DNA of 42,815 nt, taken from IMG/VR virus record IMGVR_UViG_3300010158_000133, positions 1-42,815 of that record, one strand, 5' to 3'. This DNA is from a virus. Under the pieces are notes generated by a model that was not told where the DNA came from, made no database searches, and saw only the letters and a program-made list of their open reading frames with translations. Position 1 is the stretch's first letter. Each line of letters starts with the position of its first letter. Both the position numbers and the translations under genes were made by a program. Shown one piece after another: positions 33,201 to 41,612 of the stretch.

Positions 33201-35639
33201 TACCGCAGTTGTAGTGACTTCATCACCATCGGAATTTAAATAAGAGGTTAATGTTCCACCAGTTAAATTTGGGTCTGTAGAGAACTTACTTCCATTAAAT
33301 GATATTATCGCACCTGTGGTAAATGTATCTGCACATCCGTCATCAATTAACAAAGCCATCACATTATCATAGTGAAACTTACCGGCATTTTGTGTTGGGT
33401 TAACAGAAACTTTTATTTGATTCCACCCTCCTCCCGGTTGTGAATTAAAAAACTTCGCCTTCGTATTAAATAAATTTAATCTTTCAGCCAAAGTCAAATC
33501 TTGTGAATGCCACTGATATGGTAATCCATTACAATTACCAATTATTGATGCTGGAGTTCTTTTGTAGTATGCGTTATTTCCATTTCCCGCCATCAATTCT
33601 TGTATTGCAAGAGCTGAATCTCCACAAGTATTTGTTAACCCACTACAAGCAGGTGTATTTACACCCCCAAGAAATGGGTCATCTTTACAATAATCTTCAG
33701 AATAAATGTTACTGAAACCTGTTGAACTTTGTGTATTAATTGTACAGGAAATTGATTGGTTTTGTTGTGCTCTTGTCGCAAAATTAAATGCGTCTCCTTG
33801 GTCTGTGTCTAAAGTTTCACTAGTACAACTACATATTTCACATTCAGGATACGTTAGAATTGGGAATTTTAATTTCTTAAAAGGATTTCCTATCTTATTA
33901 AATAAGTCTTTTAAGTTTGTTGGTTTTTTACAATTTGCTTTAACTCCTGGTATTGCATCAACAAGTTTACAAAGAAAATATATTGTATATGCAATTGGTC
34001 CATAAACAAAGATAAATAAGAGTTTAAATAAAGGCCATATAAATGCCACAATATGTATTATTGGTAATAAAGGTAAAACTATTAGAAGTATGATTGACAT
34101 CAAAAAATTTACAATATTGAATAACATATCAAAATTTCTTGTACCATCATTTGTTGGAAATTTATAATTTGTGCTATCACAACTATTATCCGTTATTTGT
34201 TTTATTCCAATAAATCTACCTCTATTTGTTCCTTTGTGGTAAAGGTCAATCATACCTGAAACGGTATAAACTTTATTATATGAAAACTGATAAAATCTAT
34301 CCTCGCAATCAATCGCGCTTTGTATTATTTGTCTACCCTTTGTTGTACCCGTATTTCCATAATCGGCCCAATCTAAACTAAAAGCATAAGATTGTATAAA
34401 CTCACCATACTGTGTAGGATTTGTAGTGCCCAAAAGTCTTGGGTCATTTACCGATGATATCCACCCGCCTTCTCTGATATTTGGGACCAAGAAATATCCT
34501 CTTTTAATTGTCGCAGCCAAATCATTTGATTGTTTCCATTTAACCTTGAATCTATATTTTGATTTTGTTGGTATCCCAACTTTTGGGTCGTTTGAAAAAA
34601 CCCTTTCACCAAATTCATTTATTACAACATATTCTAAGTTCATAGGGACATCCACCAACCAAGAGCCATCTGTGTCAATAACATTATTTCCACCGTTAAA
34701 ATTATACTGTTCAAGTACTGGTCTACCGTATGAGTCATCATATATTGTTTGTCTTATTGCCAATATTTCTCCAGGGCCTGCAACCAAGTTACAAAGATTA
34801 CCCATTTCGGTGGATGGTTTACACGCAATTTTTAAAGGTTTGGTATCTATTGAAGATATTAAAGACCCCATAAAAACTGCGGTTGGTTGTATATCAATAT
34901 TTGCATCGTCTCTTAAATCAAAATCCACCCTATTAATAGCAATTCTACAAATATTTTCATCCCCCCATAATGGTGATACATCTATTGATTTAGTTATATT
35001 AACAATTTGTGGTAAAGAATTTAGATTATTTGAACTTTTAAATTGTGGACCCGACACTTGAGCGTCTGTTGCCCTTCCCATTCTTATCAAATCCTGTGGT
35101 GTTAATGAAAACTCCCCAATATCGGATAAGTCTAAATCTAAAAACACTATTTGTACTCCAAGAGGAACACCCATAATCATATAATCCCCACTATCATTTG
35201 TTTTTACGGTGTACTTATAATACTTGTCGTAAATCTCTATTGCAAGTTTATTTGTTAATGCGTCTTTTCTTGAGGGAAATGTACCTGTAGGTACGTGATT
35301 TGAATATGATTGTTCGTATGGTAAAAGATTATATCTATAACCATCCTCGTTTTTAATATCAGTAGTGGTATAAGGATAAATTGCAGTTATTTCAGGATTT
35401 AACTTATCTACATCATCGATTGGTACAAAAATAGATACTTTTGCGTTTGGTACGCCATAACCATTATTTGCGGTTATTCTACCAACAACAACACCATAAT
35501 TAGCACAAGACCTATCATAAACATCTTCTTGTTGTATCTTTAAAGATAATATCTCTAAAAAATTAAAATCTTGTTCTAACTCAACGTTGATTGTTTTATT
35601 AATACCAATCTCTGTTCGTATTCTTTGTGAATATCCCAT
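30198..35639 (-). CDS. Giant baseplate protein with hydrophobic block, 1813 aa
   Basis: Residues 48-170 form a carboxypeptidase-regulatory-like beta domain (GVVVGRITANNGYGVPNAKV and later NDSGDYMIMGVPLGVQIVF) with an insertion of about 75 residues. Residues about 503-563 are a continuous hydrophobic block with two or three possible membrane helices (MSIILLIVLPLLPIIHIVAF and others). A Cys-rich stretch follows (YPECEICSCTS, PACSGLTNTC). The rest is a very long beta-rich body with Thr, Ser and Asn. It directly follows gp25 and gp6, where T4 has gp7, and may be the wedge's large outer protein. A hydrophobic block of this size is unusual in a baseplate protein and suggests contact with the host membrane or a buried core; both are inferences. 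Confidence 0.65.
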   Translation of the reverse strand: MGYSQRIRTEIGINKTINVELEQDFNFLEILSLKIQQEDVYDRSCANYGVVVGRITANNGYGVPNAKVSIFVPIDDVDKLNPEITAIYPYTTTDIKNEDGYRYNLLPYEQSYSNHVPTGTFPSRKDALTNKLAIEIYDKYYKYTVKTNDSGDYMIMGVPLGVQIVFLDLDLSDIGEFSLTPQDLIRMGRATDAQVSGPQFKSSNNLNSLPQIVNITKSIDVSPLWGDENICRIAINRVDFDLRDDANIDIQPTAVFMGSLISSIDTKPLKIACKPSTEMGNLCNLVAGPGEILAIRQTIYDDSYGRPVLEQYNFNGGNNVIDTDGSWLVDVPMNLEYVVINEFGERVFSNDPKVGIPTKSKYRFKVKWKQSNDLAATIKRGYFLVPNIREGGWISSVNDPRLLGTTNPTQYGEFIQSYAFSLDWADYGNTGTTKGRQIIQSAIDCEDRFYQFSYNKVYTVSGMIDLYHKGTNRGRFIGIKQITDNSCDSTNYKFPTNDGTRNFDMLFNIVNFLMSIILLIVLPLLPIIHIVAFIWPLFKLLFIFVYGPIAYTIYFLCKLVDAIPGVKANCKKPTNLKDLFNKIGNPFKKLKFPILTYPECEICSCTSETLDTDQGDAFNFATRAQQNQSISCTINTQSSTGFSNIYSEDYCKDDPFLGGVNTPACSGLTNTCGDSALAIQELMAGNGNNAYYKRTPASIIGNCNGLPYQWHSQDLTLAERLNLFNTKAKFFNSQPGGGWNQIKVSVNPTQNAGKFHYDNVMALLIDDGCADTFTTGAIISFNGSKFSTDPNLTGGTLTSYLNSDGDEVTTTAVKGLPKNISNITINCADPSNPNSFLPSVNYILNQSSEIQQALIPNTKGQISGITFTYNGTSAVNGTYINVSGVTDGVGVNATFDIVVVNNVPTSVTINNRGYNYEESETITILGSVIGGQDGYDDVDITVTNVSLQQYENVVFQKFPTDVEYFQVITAMTYGNFSNLNPTPQTGQYNTPTITQYDSLRYRFTDNFMTMFAEIKDPQGIYTNYRYGTDYNTFRPIYTMPDQKQYVVAFLVRGVDPHSSRQPMNIDISRLMGKSYGSVVVSGNYKLNIPIQPGLVLPRHNQITTNQTTSQGYPIFFDSFFYQVPSSFRTYSSNLIANYSALDATALTSFPGTPNRPFQVDTTSSFTILDNTKVNTIGGYLTVDATNNLFAQSSYQTGSLGLIQTTSQYTFSSNVYSLNMNPNHYLNLNGDKQHRGYYPNEYIEGGTYFYAQKEIQRVYNNIPVTRIQAGNFVYFSPIYPTGTTTNFIAGTQKVVMRTDRLPSSTYRSDTQGNNTFVLHQNLGFSIYAYDDNGVSAPQYSEQTIGYNSGDSIDDEPSQFEETVINSFSCQGLAPLSCYSGNGENFGVKPVGDPCFEKPSIVRNGCYVFVDKPIIRLVRDFQQLAEWKARFKVNLAACRGVFGHNFVNNWVNGTLFAFPIKNKRLFGTDPTTGSFNVPFNKYCKDVVMLHPVTNNFFYRSSPYNYSSGKFVGFTPNNKTHRNKLQLQFPTTIMDLGPRDAFANELSCSSDYFGYNINNMKQTSYQDVSNILNLFIISRQISSTFLGQLLSAGDASVDTFFSRKKARFDGDYAQAISVNSEIGVDEFDFESYDYTTGSTGGNTFYVKDKTVGIFFSSDTQIRDYISPKRIIRNDSTVPGLYDYLSVFTQVVPMYKWNITQTNTTSIFGNQYNDWATTKADIQAQKYQSLDRVAASSNYFRGQVNIPSQLKGYIYNVAPATPPLTGFVFEGDRVGGQTLANGSNVTVGAPFYFYFGLVRGNNALDKFNVKYLGVETI
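33960..34135 (-). other. Hydrophobic (membrane-like) segment in the giant baseplate protein
   Basis: The encoded residues, about 503-560, are nearly all Leu, Ile, Val, Phe, with few breaks (Pro, His, Lys). They could form two or three transmembrane helices, ending in IYFLCKLVDAIPG. It lies in the middle of an otherwise soluble protein, between a beta domain and a Cys-rich region. Confidence 0.75.
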
Positions 35640-35652
35640 TGTCCTTTATTGA

Positions 35653-35659
35653 ATAAATA
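35653..35659 (-). promoter_or_regulatory. TATTTAT element upstream of the giant baseplate gene
   Basis: The minus strand reads TAAACTATTTATTCAATAAAG, 13 bases before the ATG at 35639. It is nearly the same as the element before 26604. The gap of 86 bases between gp6 and this gene is the longest in the virion block, and a further TTTATTTATTT lies in it. Confidence 0.45.
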
Positions 35660-35725
35660 GTTTAGGGCGAATTTTTCCCAATACACCAAATTAAAAATAA
35701 GTGAAGATTGAAATAAATAAATTGG

Positions 35726-37564
35726 TTACGAGAATGTTACTGATTGGAAATTCTTTACAGAAACTCTAATATCTTTATTTGGATATCTTATTTGATATAT
35801 CTGACTTGGTTCCGCAAATATTGTGTCGTCTACCGGTTGAATTTGTTTTGTTTCTGCATCCAAATAGGCCATCGAAGTTTGAGAAGACGAATATTGTCCT
35901 CCTACATTATTAAACACATCTAAACCTGTTACTGTTATTACCCCGTTTTGGTTTTGTATGATACTTTTTATTTCTGATAAATAAACGTTCTGACCAAGTT
36001 GTCTATTTAATGGGTCTAAATACGCGGAAATACTATTAATAATATTTGATACAACTTGACCTGAGTTTTGAGTTGCTTGCAAAACAACAGAAATATTTAA
36101 AGATAAATCAATAACATCCGCAGTCATAACTGAAATATAATCATTCATCATTCTATAATTCGATAGATAATTGGCAATATTTTGTTTTAAAGTATTTGAT
36201 ACAATATTTGTTAATTTACCTGTTGTATCATATGATAAAATTTGAATATCAATTTTATTATTATTTTCTGTTATCGCCACTTTAGCAGGTGCTCCAAACT
36301 GAGCGGGCATATTTCTAAGTAATGCGTTATAATCTTGGATGGTAACCGCTCTTTTTTGTGCCGCAAAATTAAAAGAAACAAAGTTTCTAACTTCTTCTGT
36401 TGTTGGGGCGTTTGACCCACCTATTGCTGCTGTAACATTATTACATCTTAAAGAACCAATTACCGAAGTATTTGTTGTTTCAGAAGGACCGTTTACAAAG
36501 AAAGAAACTGTACCTATTTGATTAATTACATTAACACCTAAATTAGTTGCCAATCCTCCCCCAATTCTATACTGAACAAATAATGTTGAGTTTACAGGTA
36601 AGGTAGAACCTAATGAAAAATTATTAGATAATGTTTGAATATTTAAAGGACCTCCAAATGCGGTAAATTGATTTAAAGCATCTTGAGCGGATGTACTTCC
36701 TCCACCAAATATAATTCTTTTAAAACCTTCAGGTGTAAATTCGGACATAAATCTATTATTTGTCTGAACGTAACTACCGACTTTTATACCTGGTTGGTCT
36801 GAAACTTTAGTTGGGTCTTCAACAAATATTCTGTCTTCAGCTAAAGCGTCGACCTCATACCATCTATTATTTAAACCTAAAAATTCCGCAGTTGTTGGGA
36901 CGTTTGTATAATCAGTACCACTTTTTATTAAAACACTTGTTATACCTAAAACATTTCTTTCAGGTAAAAATAATTCAAAAAAGGGTCTAACATCATTTGG
37001 TGTTATAACTCTTTTAAAAACTTTAGTAATTCCATTAACAACTAATTCTCTTTTAGTTATTGTATAATTAACCAAAACACCATTACCATTAAAGTTAGGA
37101 ATTTTTAATCTATTAAGATCACCTTGAGAATTGTATGGGGATGCAAAATCAATATCATATAAATTTTCAAATGCTTGTCCCGCACCACTAACTTGTGAAC
37201 CTCTTAACAAAACACCCAAATATCTTTCATCTTCTTTGTCACCATATGCTGGTACCGTTATTGAAAAATCAACAAGGGATACTGATGGTCTTAATCCCGG
37301 AATTTTCAATCCATAAGTTCTTGCGATGTTATATATTGACGACCTTTGTTGTGCGTATTGTAAAACTGTTTCTTGTATACTTCTATCAATATGGTAATGT
37401 AAATTGTCGGCAATTGCCGCGTTTAAGTCCAAAAAAACTGAAAACACAGAAGCATCACTAAAGTCTTGGATTAAATTAGGGTAGTAAGTCCTAACATAAT
37501 TAAGAAGTTCTAATCTTATTCCTTCATAATCTCTTACCGTATAAGATATTTTACCGTTAGCCAT
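35726..37564 (-). CDS. Baseplate wedge protein gp6-like (baseplate J family)
   Basis: The N-terminal third has DFSDASVFSVFLDLNAAIAD, NLHYHIDRSIQE and YGLKIPGLRPS, the pattern of T4 gp6 and baseplate J proteins. Residues about 405-430 (RAVTIQDYNALLRNMPAQFG, then APAKVAI) match the strand-helix motif common to the family. Length is 612 residues against 660 in T4. In the baseplate, gp6 links neighbouring wedges into the inner ring together with gp25 and gp53. It starts 5 bases after the gp25-like gene, the typical partner. I am confident of the family but not of one-to-one equivalence with T4 gp6. Confidence 0.85.
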   Translation of the reverse strand: MANGKISYTVRDYEGIRLELLNYVRTYYPNLIQDFSDASVFSVFLDLNAAIADNLHYHIDRSIQETVLQYAQQRSSIYNIARTYGLKIPGLRPSVSLVDFSITVPAYGDKEDERYLGVLLRGSQVSGAGQAFENLYDIDFASPYNSQGDLNRLKIPNFNGNGVLVNYTITKRELVVNGITKVFKRVITPNDVRPFFELFLPERNVLGITSVLIKSGTDYTNVPTTAEFLGLNNRWYEVDALAEDRIFVEDPTKVSDQPGIKVGSYVQTNNRFMSEFTPEGFKRIIFGGGSTSAQDALNQFTAFGGPLNIQTLSNNFSLGSTLPVNSTLFVQYRIGGGLATNLGVNVINQIGTVSFFVNGPSETTNTSVIGSLRCNNVTAAIGGSNAPTTEEVRNFVSFNFAAQKRAVTIQDYNALLRNMPAQFGAPAKVAITENNNKIDIQILSYDTTGKLTNIVSNTLKQNIANYLSNYRMMNDYISVMTADVIDLSLNISVVLQATQNSGQVVSNIINSISAYLDPLNRQLGQNVYLSEIKSIIQNQNGVITVTGLDVFNNVGGQYSSSQTSMAYLDAETKQIQPVDDTIFAEPSQIYQIRYPNKDIRVSVKNFQSVTFS

Positions 37565-37569
37565 ATTAA

Positions 37570-38040
37570 TTAAATATTAATAATTACAAAATCACTCTGT
37601 GCAAATGTCGCAGAATCTGTTGAATAGTTTATTGTTATTTTTGCAGTATAATCGGCAGTTCCTTTACCAGGAACACGAAATATATATGGAACATCACTTA
37701 CGGTACTTCTGTTTTCAACACCGACAGGTGATTCATCCTCAACACTTGCAGGCTCAATCGTAATATTATTAACCAATAAATTTGGCATATAATTATTGAT
37801 TGCATCTCTGATGTCAGATTCTATCGCACTAAATGTTAAACCATCAAAAGGTTCAAAAATAAATTCATATATTCTTGTACCAAAATTTGGTAAGTAATAC
37901 CTTGAGCCTCTTCTCGTTAAAATTAAATGAATTAACGCTGCTCTGATTTCATCTTTTTGAAATTGAGTTAATTGTAAGTAATCACCAACTTTAGAATCTC
38001 TAAATGGGAAATTTATACCATATGTCCTTCCGTCTGCCAT
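37570..38040 (-). CDS. gp25-like baseplate wedge protein
   Basis: The core DEIRAALIHLILTRRGSRYY followed by LPNFGTRIYEFIFEPF and AIESDIRDAINNYMPNL is the hallmark of the GPW/gp25 family, whose members start sheath assembly and anchor the baseplate in contractile tails and type VI secretion. Length is 156 residues against 132 in T4 gp25; the extra part is a C-terminal insertion (PASVEDESPVGVENRS). It is the first gene of the virion block, after a 20-base gap that holds a TATTTAT element, and is followed by the gp6-like partner. This gene is the best single proof of a contractile tail. Confidence 0.88.
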   Translation of the reverse strand: MADGRTYGINFPFRDSKVGDYLQLTQFQKDEIRAALIHLILTRRGSRYYLPNFGTRIYEFIFEPFDGLTFSAIESDIRDAINNYMPNLLVNNITIEPASVEDESPVGVENRSTVSDVPYIFRVPGKGTADYTAKITINYSTDSATFAQSDFVIINI

Positions 38041-38045
38041 ATGTA

Positions 38046-38052
38046 ATAAATA
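38046..38052 (-). promoter_or_regulatory. TATTTAT element upstream of the gp25-like gene
   Basis: The minus strand reads AGATATATTTATTACATATGG: 5 bases lie between the core and the ATG at 38040. It marks the start of the virion gene block and overlaps the end of a weak hairpin (CTACA...TGTAG) formed by the end of the DUF5522 gene. Confidence 0.35.
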
Positions 38053-38060
38053 TATCTACA

Positions 38061-38246
38061 TTATTTTTTTATTGTAGTGTTACCTTTTTGTCCTTTAGGT
38101 TCATAAGGACAATGTCTACAATTATTTCCGCAGCAGTACCCTCTATCAATATGATATTGTTCCGTAAAAACTAATTTTGTCTCATCCATATAATAATGAG
38201 AAGGGAGAAGTTGTGACTTCTCCCCTTTTTTATTCTCTTTTTCCAT
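38061..38246 (-). CDS. DUF5522 small Cys-rich protein
   Basis: The core LVFTEQYHIDRGYCCGNNCR with HCPY is the DUF5522 signature, typical of Bacteroidetes chromosomes, where the four Cys and His residues could bind metal. Function is unknown. The N-terminal 20 residues include HYYMDET just before the core, as the chromosomal proteins do, so the ATG at 38246 is kept even though a strong hairpin lies in this part. It starts 3 bases after the ribonucleotide reductase, so the two are expressed together; its presence in a phage suggests transfer from a Bacteroidetes host. Confidence 0.8.
   Translation of the reverse strand: MEKENKKGEKSQLLPSHYYMDETKLVFTEQYHIDRGYCCGNNCRHCPYEPKGQKGNTTIKK
38203..38224 (+). 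terminator. Strong hairpin with T-tract inside the DUF5522 gene
   Basis: GGGAGAAG (38203-38210), a 6-base loop and CTTCTCCC (38217-38224) form a perfect 8-bp stem. On the plus strand CTTTTTTATTC follows, the form of a factor-independent terminator for plus-strand transcripts. On the minus strand the hairpin is 22 bases after the ATG of the DUF5522 gene, with only a weak T-tract, so it might slow or attenuate read-through from the reductase gene. Confidence 0.4.
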
Positions 38247-38249
38247 AGG

Positions 38250-40109
38250 TTATACTAATGTTATTTCACAAGCTCCACCAGCACAAGCCGCTTCACCTCT
38301 TAAATCTGTATCATCATCTATTTCAATTATCTTGGATAAATCAACATCTTTTAAGGTTTCCATTAATTCGTCATACTTTTCTTTTGTACAGTCCTCAAAG
38401 GGTGCCTGTTTATAACTTCCAGAATCGTAGGGCAATACAGATAATCCATTGTAGTGTTCCCTTTCAGTCCACATCCATTCGCCAACTGCCGGCCATTCGT
38501 GTTCTCTAACTGAAATAGTCGCCGAAACATTATGTGAATTACTTCCTGTTCTATGTCCTGGTTTAATCCATTCTGTGTGAACTTTTTTAACTCTCTCCAA
38601 TAATTGAATTGGTGATTCGTTTCTTAAGATTGAACCTTCGGGTGCTTTCTGTGGAATACCAATTACCGCAGTGTCGTGTGGACGGAAGTACTCATCTTCA
38701 ATAAGTTCGGGATGATTGGTTTTCAAATATCCGTAGATTGCTTCATTCTTTCCAACTCTCACTCTTCTGATGTAATAGTCATTATGCCAAGCGTGAATAC
38801 CTGATGATGTTCCAAGTGTTAACGAAGTAGTTCCTGCAGGTTTAACTGTAGTTGTTCTTGCCGCTTTGTTAATTCCCAATAACCCCGCGACTCTTTCATT
38901 CTCGGCCTTCACAACTTTTGCGCCTGTCTTCATATCCAAACCTAATACCGCACCTGAACCAATACCCGTCATCGATACACCGATAAGCGCATCTTTTTCA
39001 GTTGTTCTTTGCCAAATTGGTCTTAAGTAATGGAAGTTAGTATATCCCGCTTGTAATGTTCCGATGAATGTTGCAGCTTTGATTCTCGCCTCATAATCTT
39101 CTTGATTAACAACATTTGAAACATTCACCTCGCAAAGATTACAAAATTGGAATGGACGAAGTGCAATCTCACAACAAGGATTAGTTCCCCAATCTTTATC
39201 ATTTGTAAAGTAGATTCCAGGTTCTCCCGCTCCACTCGCTTCAATTCTTTTCCAAAGTTCCATAAAGTAATCTTTGGTAATCTTATGTCTTACAAGTGCT
39301 GCGGAGTTGTTTGCTCTTCCTCTTTGTGGGTTTGTTTCCCACCAAGCACCTGACTTACAACTAATCATCTCATCATCTGTTGCCGAGAATAAGGAAATAA
39401 GAGCCGCTCTGCGAATCCCTCCTGCCAATACCGCGTCAGCAATATGACAAACCATATCGTGAACCTCAATTGGTCTTAACCTGTCACCATCTTGTTTAGC
39501 ATCTAATATACCTTCAAGTTTAATCAAACACTCTTTAAGTGGTTGAGGTCCGGGGGCTTTACCACCTGATGTTACAAGTCTTGCGCCTTTTGCCCTGATG
39601 TCTGAAAAGTCAAACTCAATTTTTGAACCTCCGAAAAAGTATGATTTAACTAATACTTTAACTGCGTCAGCCCATCCTTCAATTGAATCTGCAACTAACC
39701 ATCTTCTTGTTCTTTCATTTGGTTTTCTAATTTCAGGTAATTCATCTACGTGATGTTTTTGAACTGAATAACCAACCCCTGTTCCACCAAGTAACAAGAA
39801 CATAATCTCTGAAAATACTCTCCAATCATCTACAGGAGCGTATGCACAGTTGTAAATTCTGTTTGGTGAAATCTCAATTGGTTTCCCTGCAAACTGCATT
39901 GACCTCATAGACGGTAATACTTGCTTGTTATAAACAAACTGATAATTGTCTCTTATCTCTTGTTCTAAATGGGGATACGATTTGATATGCATCTCCATAT
40001 TTCTTGTTACTAATTCGTACCAAGTCTCTCTTCTTTTTAACTCCGGCAAATACTTTGCATATTTCATATGCACCGTTATCTCCGATAGTATTCTGTTTGA
40101 AATTTCCAT
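38250..40109 (-). CDS. nrdJ: Adenosylcobalamin-dependent ribonucleoside-triphosphate reductase (class II)
   Basis: This enzyme reduces ribonucleotides to deoxyribonucleotides for phage DNA synthesis and needs coenzyme B12. The key residues of the Lactobacillus leichmannii enzyme are all present: Cys88 in IYNCAY (C119), Cys312 and Glu314 in TNPCCEI (C408 radical site and E410), Cys323 (C419) at exactly the right distance of 11, and a C-terminal C-x4-C (CAGGAC). The motif LLLGGTGVGYSVQ is typical of monomeric class II enzymes. The distance from the first to the radical cysteine is about 65 residues shorter than in L. leichmannii. Length is 619 residues. It follows a terminator-like hairpin and is co-transcribed with the DUF5522 gene. 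The NPCCE sequence has Cys where Gly is usual. Confidence 0.88.
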   Translation of the reverse strand: MEISNRILSEITVHMKYAKYLPELKRRETWYELVTRNMEMHIKSYPHLEQEIRDNYQFVYNKQVLPSMRSMQFAGKPIEISPNRIYNCAYAPVDDWRVFSEIMFLLLGGTGVGYSVQKHHVDELPEIRKPNERTRRWLVADSIEGWADAVKVLVKSYFFGGSKIEFDFSDIRAKGARLVTSGGKAPGPQPLKECLIKLEGILDAKQDGDRLRPIEVHDMVCHIADAVLAGGIRRAALISLFSATDDEMISCKSGAWWETNPQRGRANNSAALVRHKITKDYFMELWKRIEASGAGEPGIYFTNDKDWGTNPCCEIALRPFQFCNLCEVNVSNVVNQEDYEARIKAATFIGTLQAGYTNFHYLRPIWQRTTEKDALIGVSMTGIGSGAVLGLDMKTGAKVVKAENERVAGLLGINKAARTTTVKPAGTTSLTLGTSSGIHAWHNDYYIRRVRVGKNEAIYGYLKTNHPELIEDEYFRPHDTAVIGIPQKAPEGSILRNESPIQLLERVKKVHTEWIKPGHRTGSNSHNVSATISVREHEWPAVGEWMWTEREHYNGLSVLPYDSGSYKQAPFEDCTKEKYDELMETLKDVDLSKIIEIDDDTDLRGEAACAGGACEITLV

Positions 40110-40163
40110 TTTTAATTCTTTTTGTTTTTTATAAAAAATCCGTGATTTTAATATTAAATATTA

Positions 40164-40182
40164 AGCCGCTTGGTTTGCGGCT
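40164..40182 (-). terminator. Hairpin terminator after the helicase gene
   Basis: AGCCGC (40164-40169), a 7-base loop and GCGGCT (40177-40182) form a stem in an otherwise very AT-rich 129-base gap. On the minus strand it follows the helicase stop and is itself followed by TTAATATTTAATATT, which is AT-rich but not a clean T-run. The reductase gene downstream therefore needs its own promoter; the sequence TTAATATTTAATATTAAAATC is a possible but unproven element. Confidence 0.55.
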
Positions 40183-40238
40183 CATAATTTTGATAAAAAA
40201 AATAATGTTTTTTTGTGAAAAAGTAGATATTTAATTAC

Positions 40239-41612
40239 TTAATTATTTTGTTCTCTTTGTTTCCTTTTCTCCATTAATTCTTTAACTCTGTCTTTTTTTC
40301 TTTCTTCTTGTTGTTCTTCAAATCCTAAAAATGTTACTGATGTATCTATATCTATTTCAAGTAATTCATTATTAAACTTACAATTCTCAAATACCACACC
40401 ATCTTTACCCAATCTTGACTTTGTAATTGCAATTGTTGCCAAGTTCATTTCCTTCTGTTGTAAACTTTTCGCTATTGATATGATTACGTGTCCAACTTGT
40501 GCTTTCTTAATTGAGCCACCCATTTGGTCTGTTGTAACCACCTCCGATGAGATTGAACTTCTATTACCTTGAGTTGCGGTCCAACCAACCAAATCAAGTT
40601 CGTGACACATCGCTTCAAATCCTCTCATAACCGAACCTTCCGCTTTCCACTCATCTTTACTTGATGATTCTGGTGTAACACAATCAATATAATCCAACAT
40701 AATCAAATCAATCTTATTTCCATCTGCTATCATCTTTCTTACCATATTCTTTATTTGAGACATAGTGTAAGTGTCTGACGCTAATTTCTGTAGAACTAAT
40801 CTATTATCCATCGAACTTCTAATCTCCTCAACTTTTGCAAGAACTGTTTCTTTATGTTTGTTAAGGTTATCCGGTTCAATACCTGTCCATAACGTGAAGT
40901 GTTTTCTTTGAACAATCTTTGGGTTGTCCTCAAAAAATACTTGTAATACATTATACCCCAAGTTGTATGCTGTATTTGCGATTTTGGTTAAGATAGTTGT
41001 TTTACCAACCCCCGTAGGAGCGAGTATAACCCCTATCTCACCCTTCGCAAGTCCGCCCTTAAGTAGTTTATCAATACCGGGAATTCCCATAGGAATTGGG
41101 TGTCTGTAGTCCTCCTCAAGAACTGTATCAAGTCCCGAGAAGATGTCAGTAATTCCCATATCGGTTTGTCCCACTTGTAAGGCGTCCCTAACCAACCCTT
41201 CAACTTTGTCGTAAGACTCAAAATCACCTTCAGTAATTATTTTTTGAGCTTTCTCCATTGCCTTCTGTAACTCTTGTTGTTTACAGAATTTCAACGCTTT
41301 TTCTTGGACAAATATTGTTCCTTCAAAAGGTGCGTCTTTAACTTGTTTTAATGTGTCTAAAACAATTTTCTGCACCAATTCTTGTGTTATTTCTGACTTG
41401 ATTAGTTGTTCTAACGTATCAAAGGAAGGTGTTGATTCGTACTTTTTGTAGTACTCTTTTGTAAGTTGGCTAATAATTTTGAAATACTTGTTGTCGAAAT
41501 AGTTACCATCGAGGACATTAATTATAGTGTTTGAGAAGTTCTTGTCTACAATTAACTGATTAAGTAATTGTATCTGAAATGTGTTTCCTAAATAGTCAAA
41601 ATTTTTCTTCAT
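40239..41612 (-). CDS. DnaB/gp41-type replicative helicase
   Basis: The enzyme unwinds DNA at the fork as a hexamer. Residues 199-206 (PTGVGKTT) are Walker A, residues 302-310 (DLIMLDYID) are Walker B with Asp307, and Gln348 in TATQGN is the H3 sensor of RecA-fold helicases. Residues about 1-110 are the helical N-terminal domain that binds primase (LLNQLIVDKNFSNTIIN and so on). Length of 457 residues suits DnaB and T4 gp41 (475). The C-terminal tail is highly charged. A candidate late element lies at 41643-41649. Two small genes and the exonuclease lie directly upstream, a replication cluster. Confidence 0.9.
   Translation of the reverse strand: MKKNFDYLGNTFQIQLLNQLIVDKNFSNTIINVLDGNYFDNKYFKIISQLTKEYYKKYESTPSFDTLEQLIKSEITQELVQKIVLDTLKQVKDAPFEGTIFVQEKALKFCKQQELQKAMEKAQKIITEGDFESYDKVEGLVRDALQVGQTDMGITDIFSGLDTVLEEDYRHPIPMGIPGIDKLLKGGLAKGEIGVILAPTGVGKTTILTKIANTAYNLGYNVLQVFFEDNPKIVQRKHFTLWTGIEPDNLNKHKETVLAKVEEIRSSMDNRLVLQKLASDTYTMSQIKNMVRKMIADGNKIDLIMLDYIDCVTPESSSKDEWKAEGSVMRGFEAMCHELDLVGWTATQGNRSSISSEVVTTDQMGGSIKKAQVGHVIISIAKSLQQKEMNLATIAITKSRLGKDGVVFENCKFNNELLEIDIDTSVTFLGFEEQQEERKKDRVKELMEKRKQREQNN

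Noticed and set aside
34426-35061. A 211-aa open frame on the plus strand
   Set aside because: It lies wholly antisense to the giant baseplate gene, has no promoter or start context, and its composition follows from the codons of the gene on the other strand.
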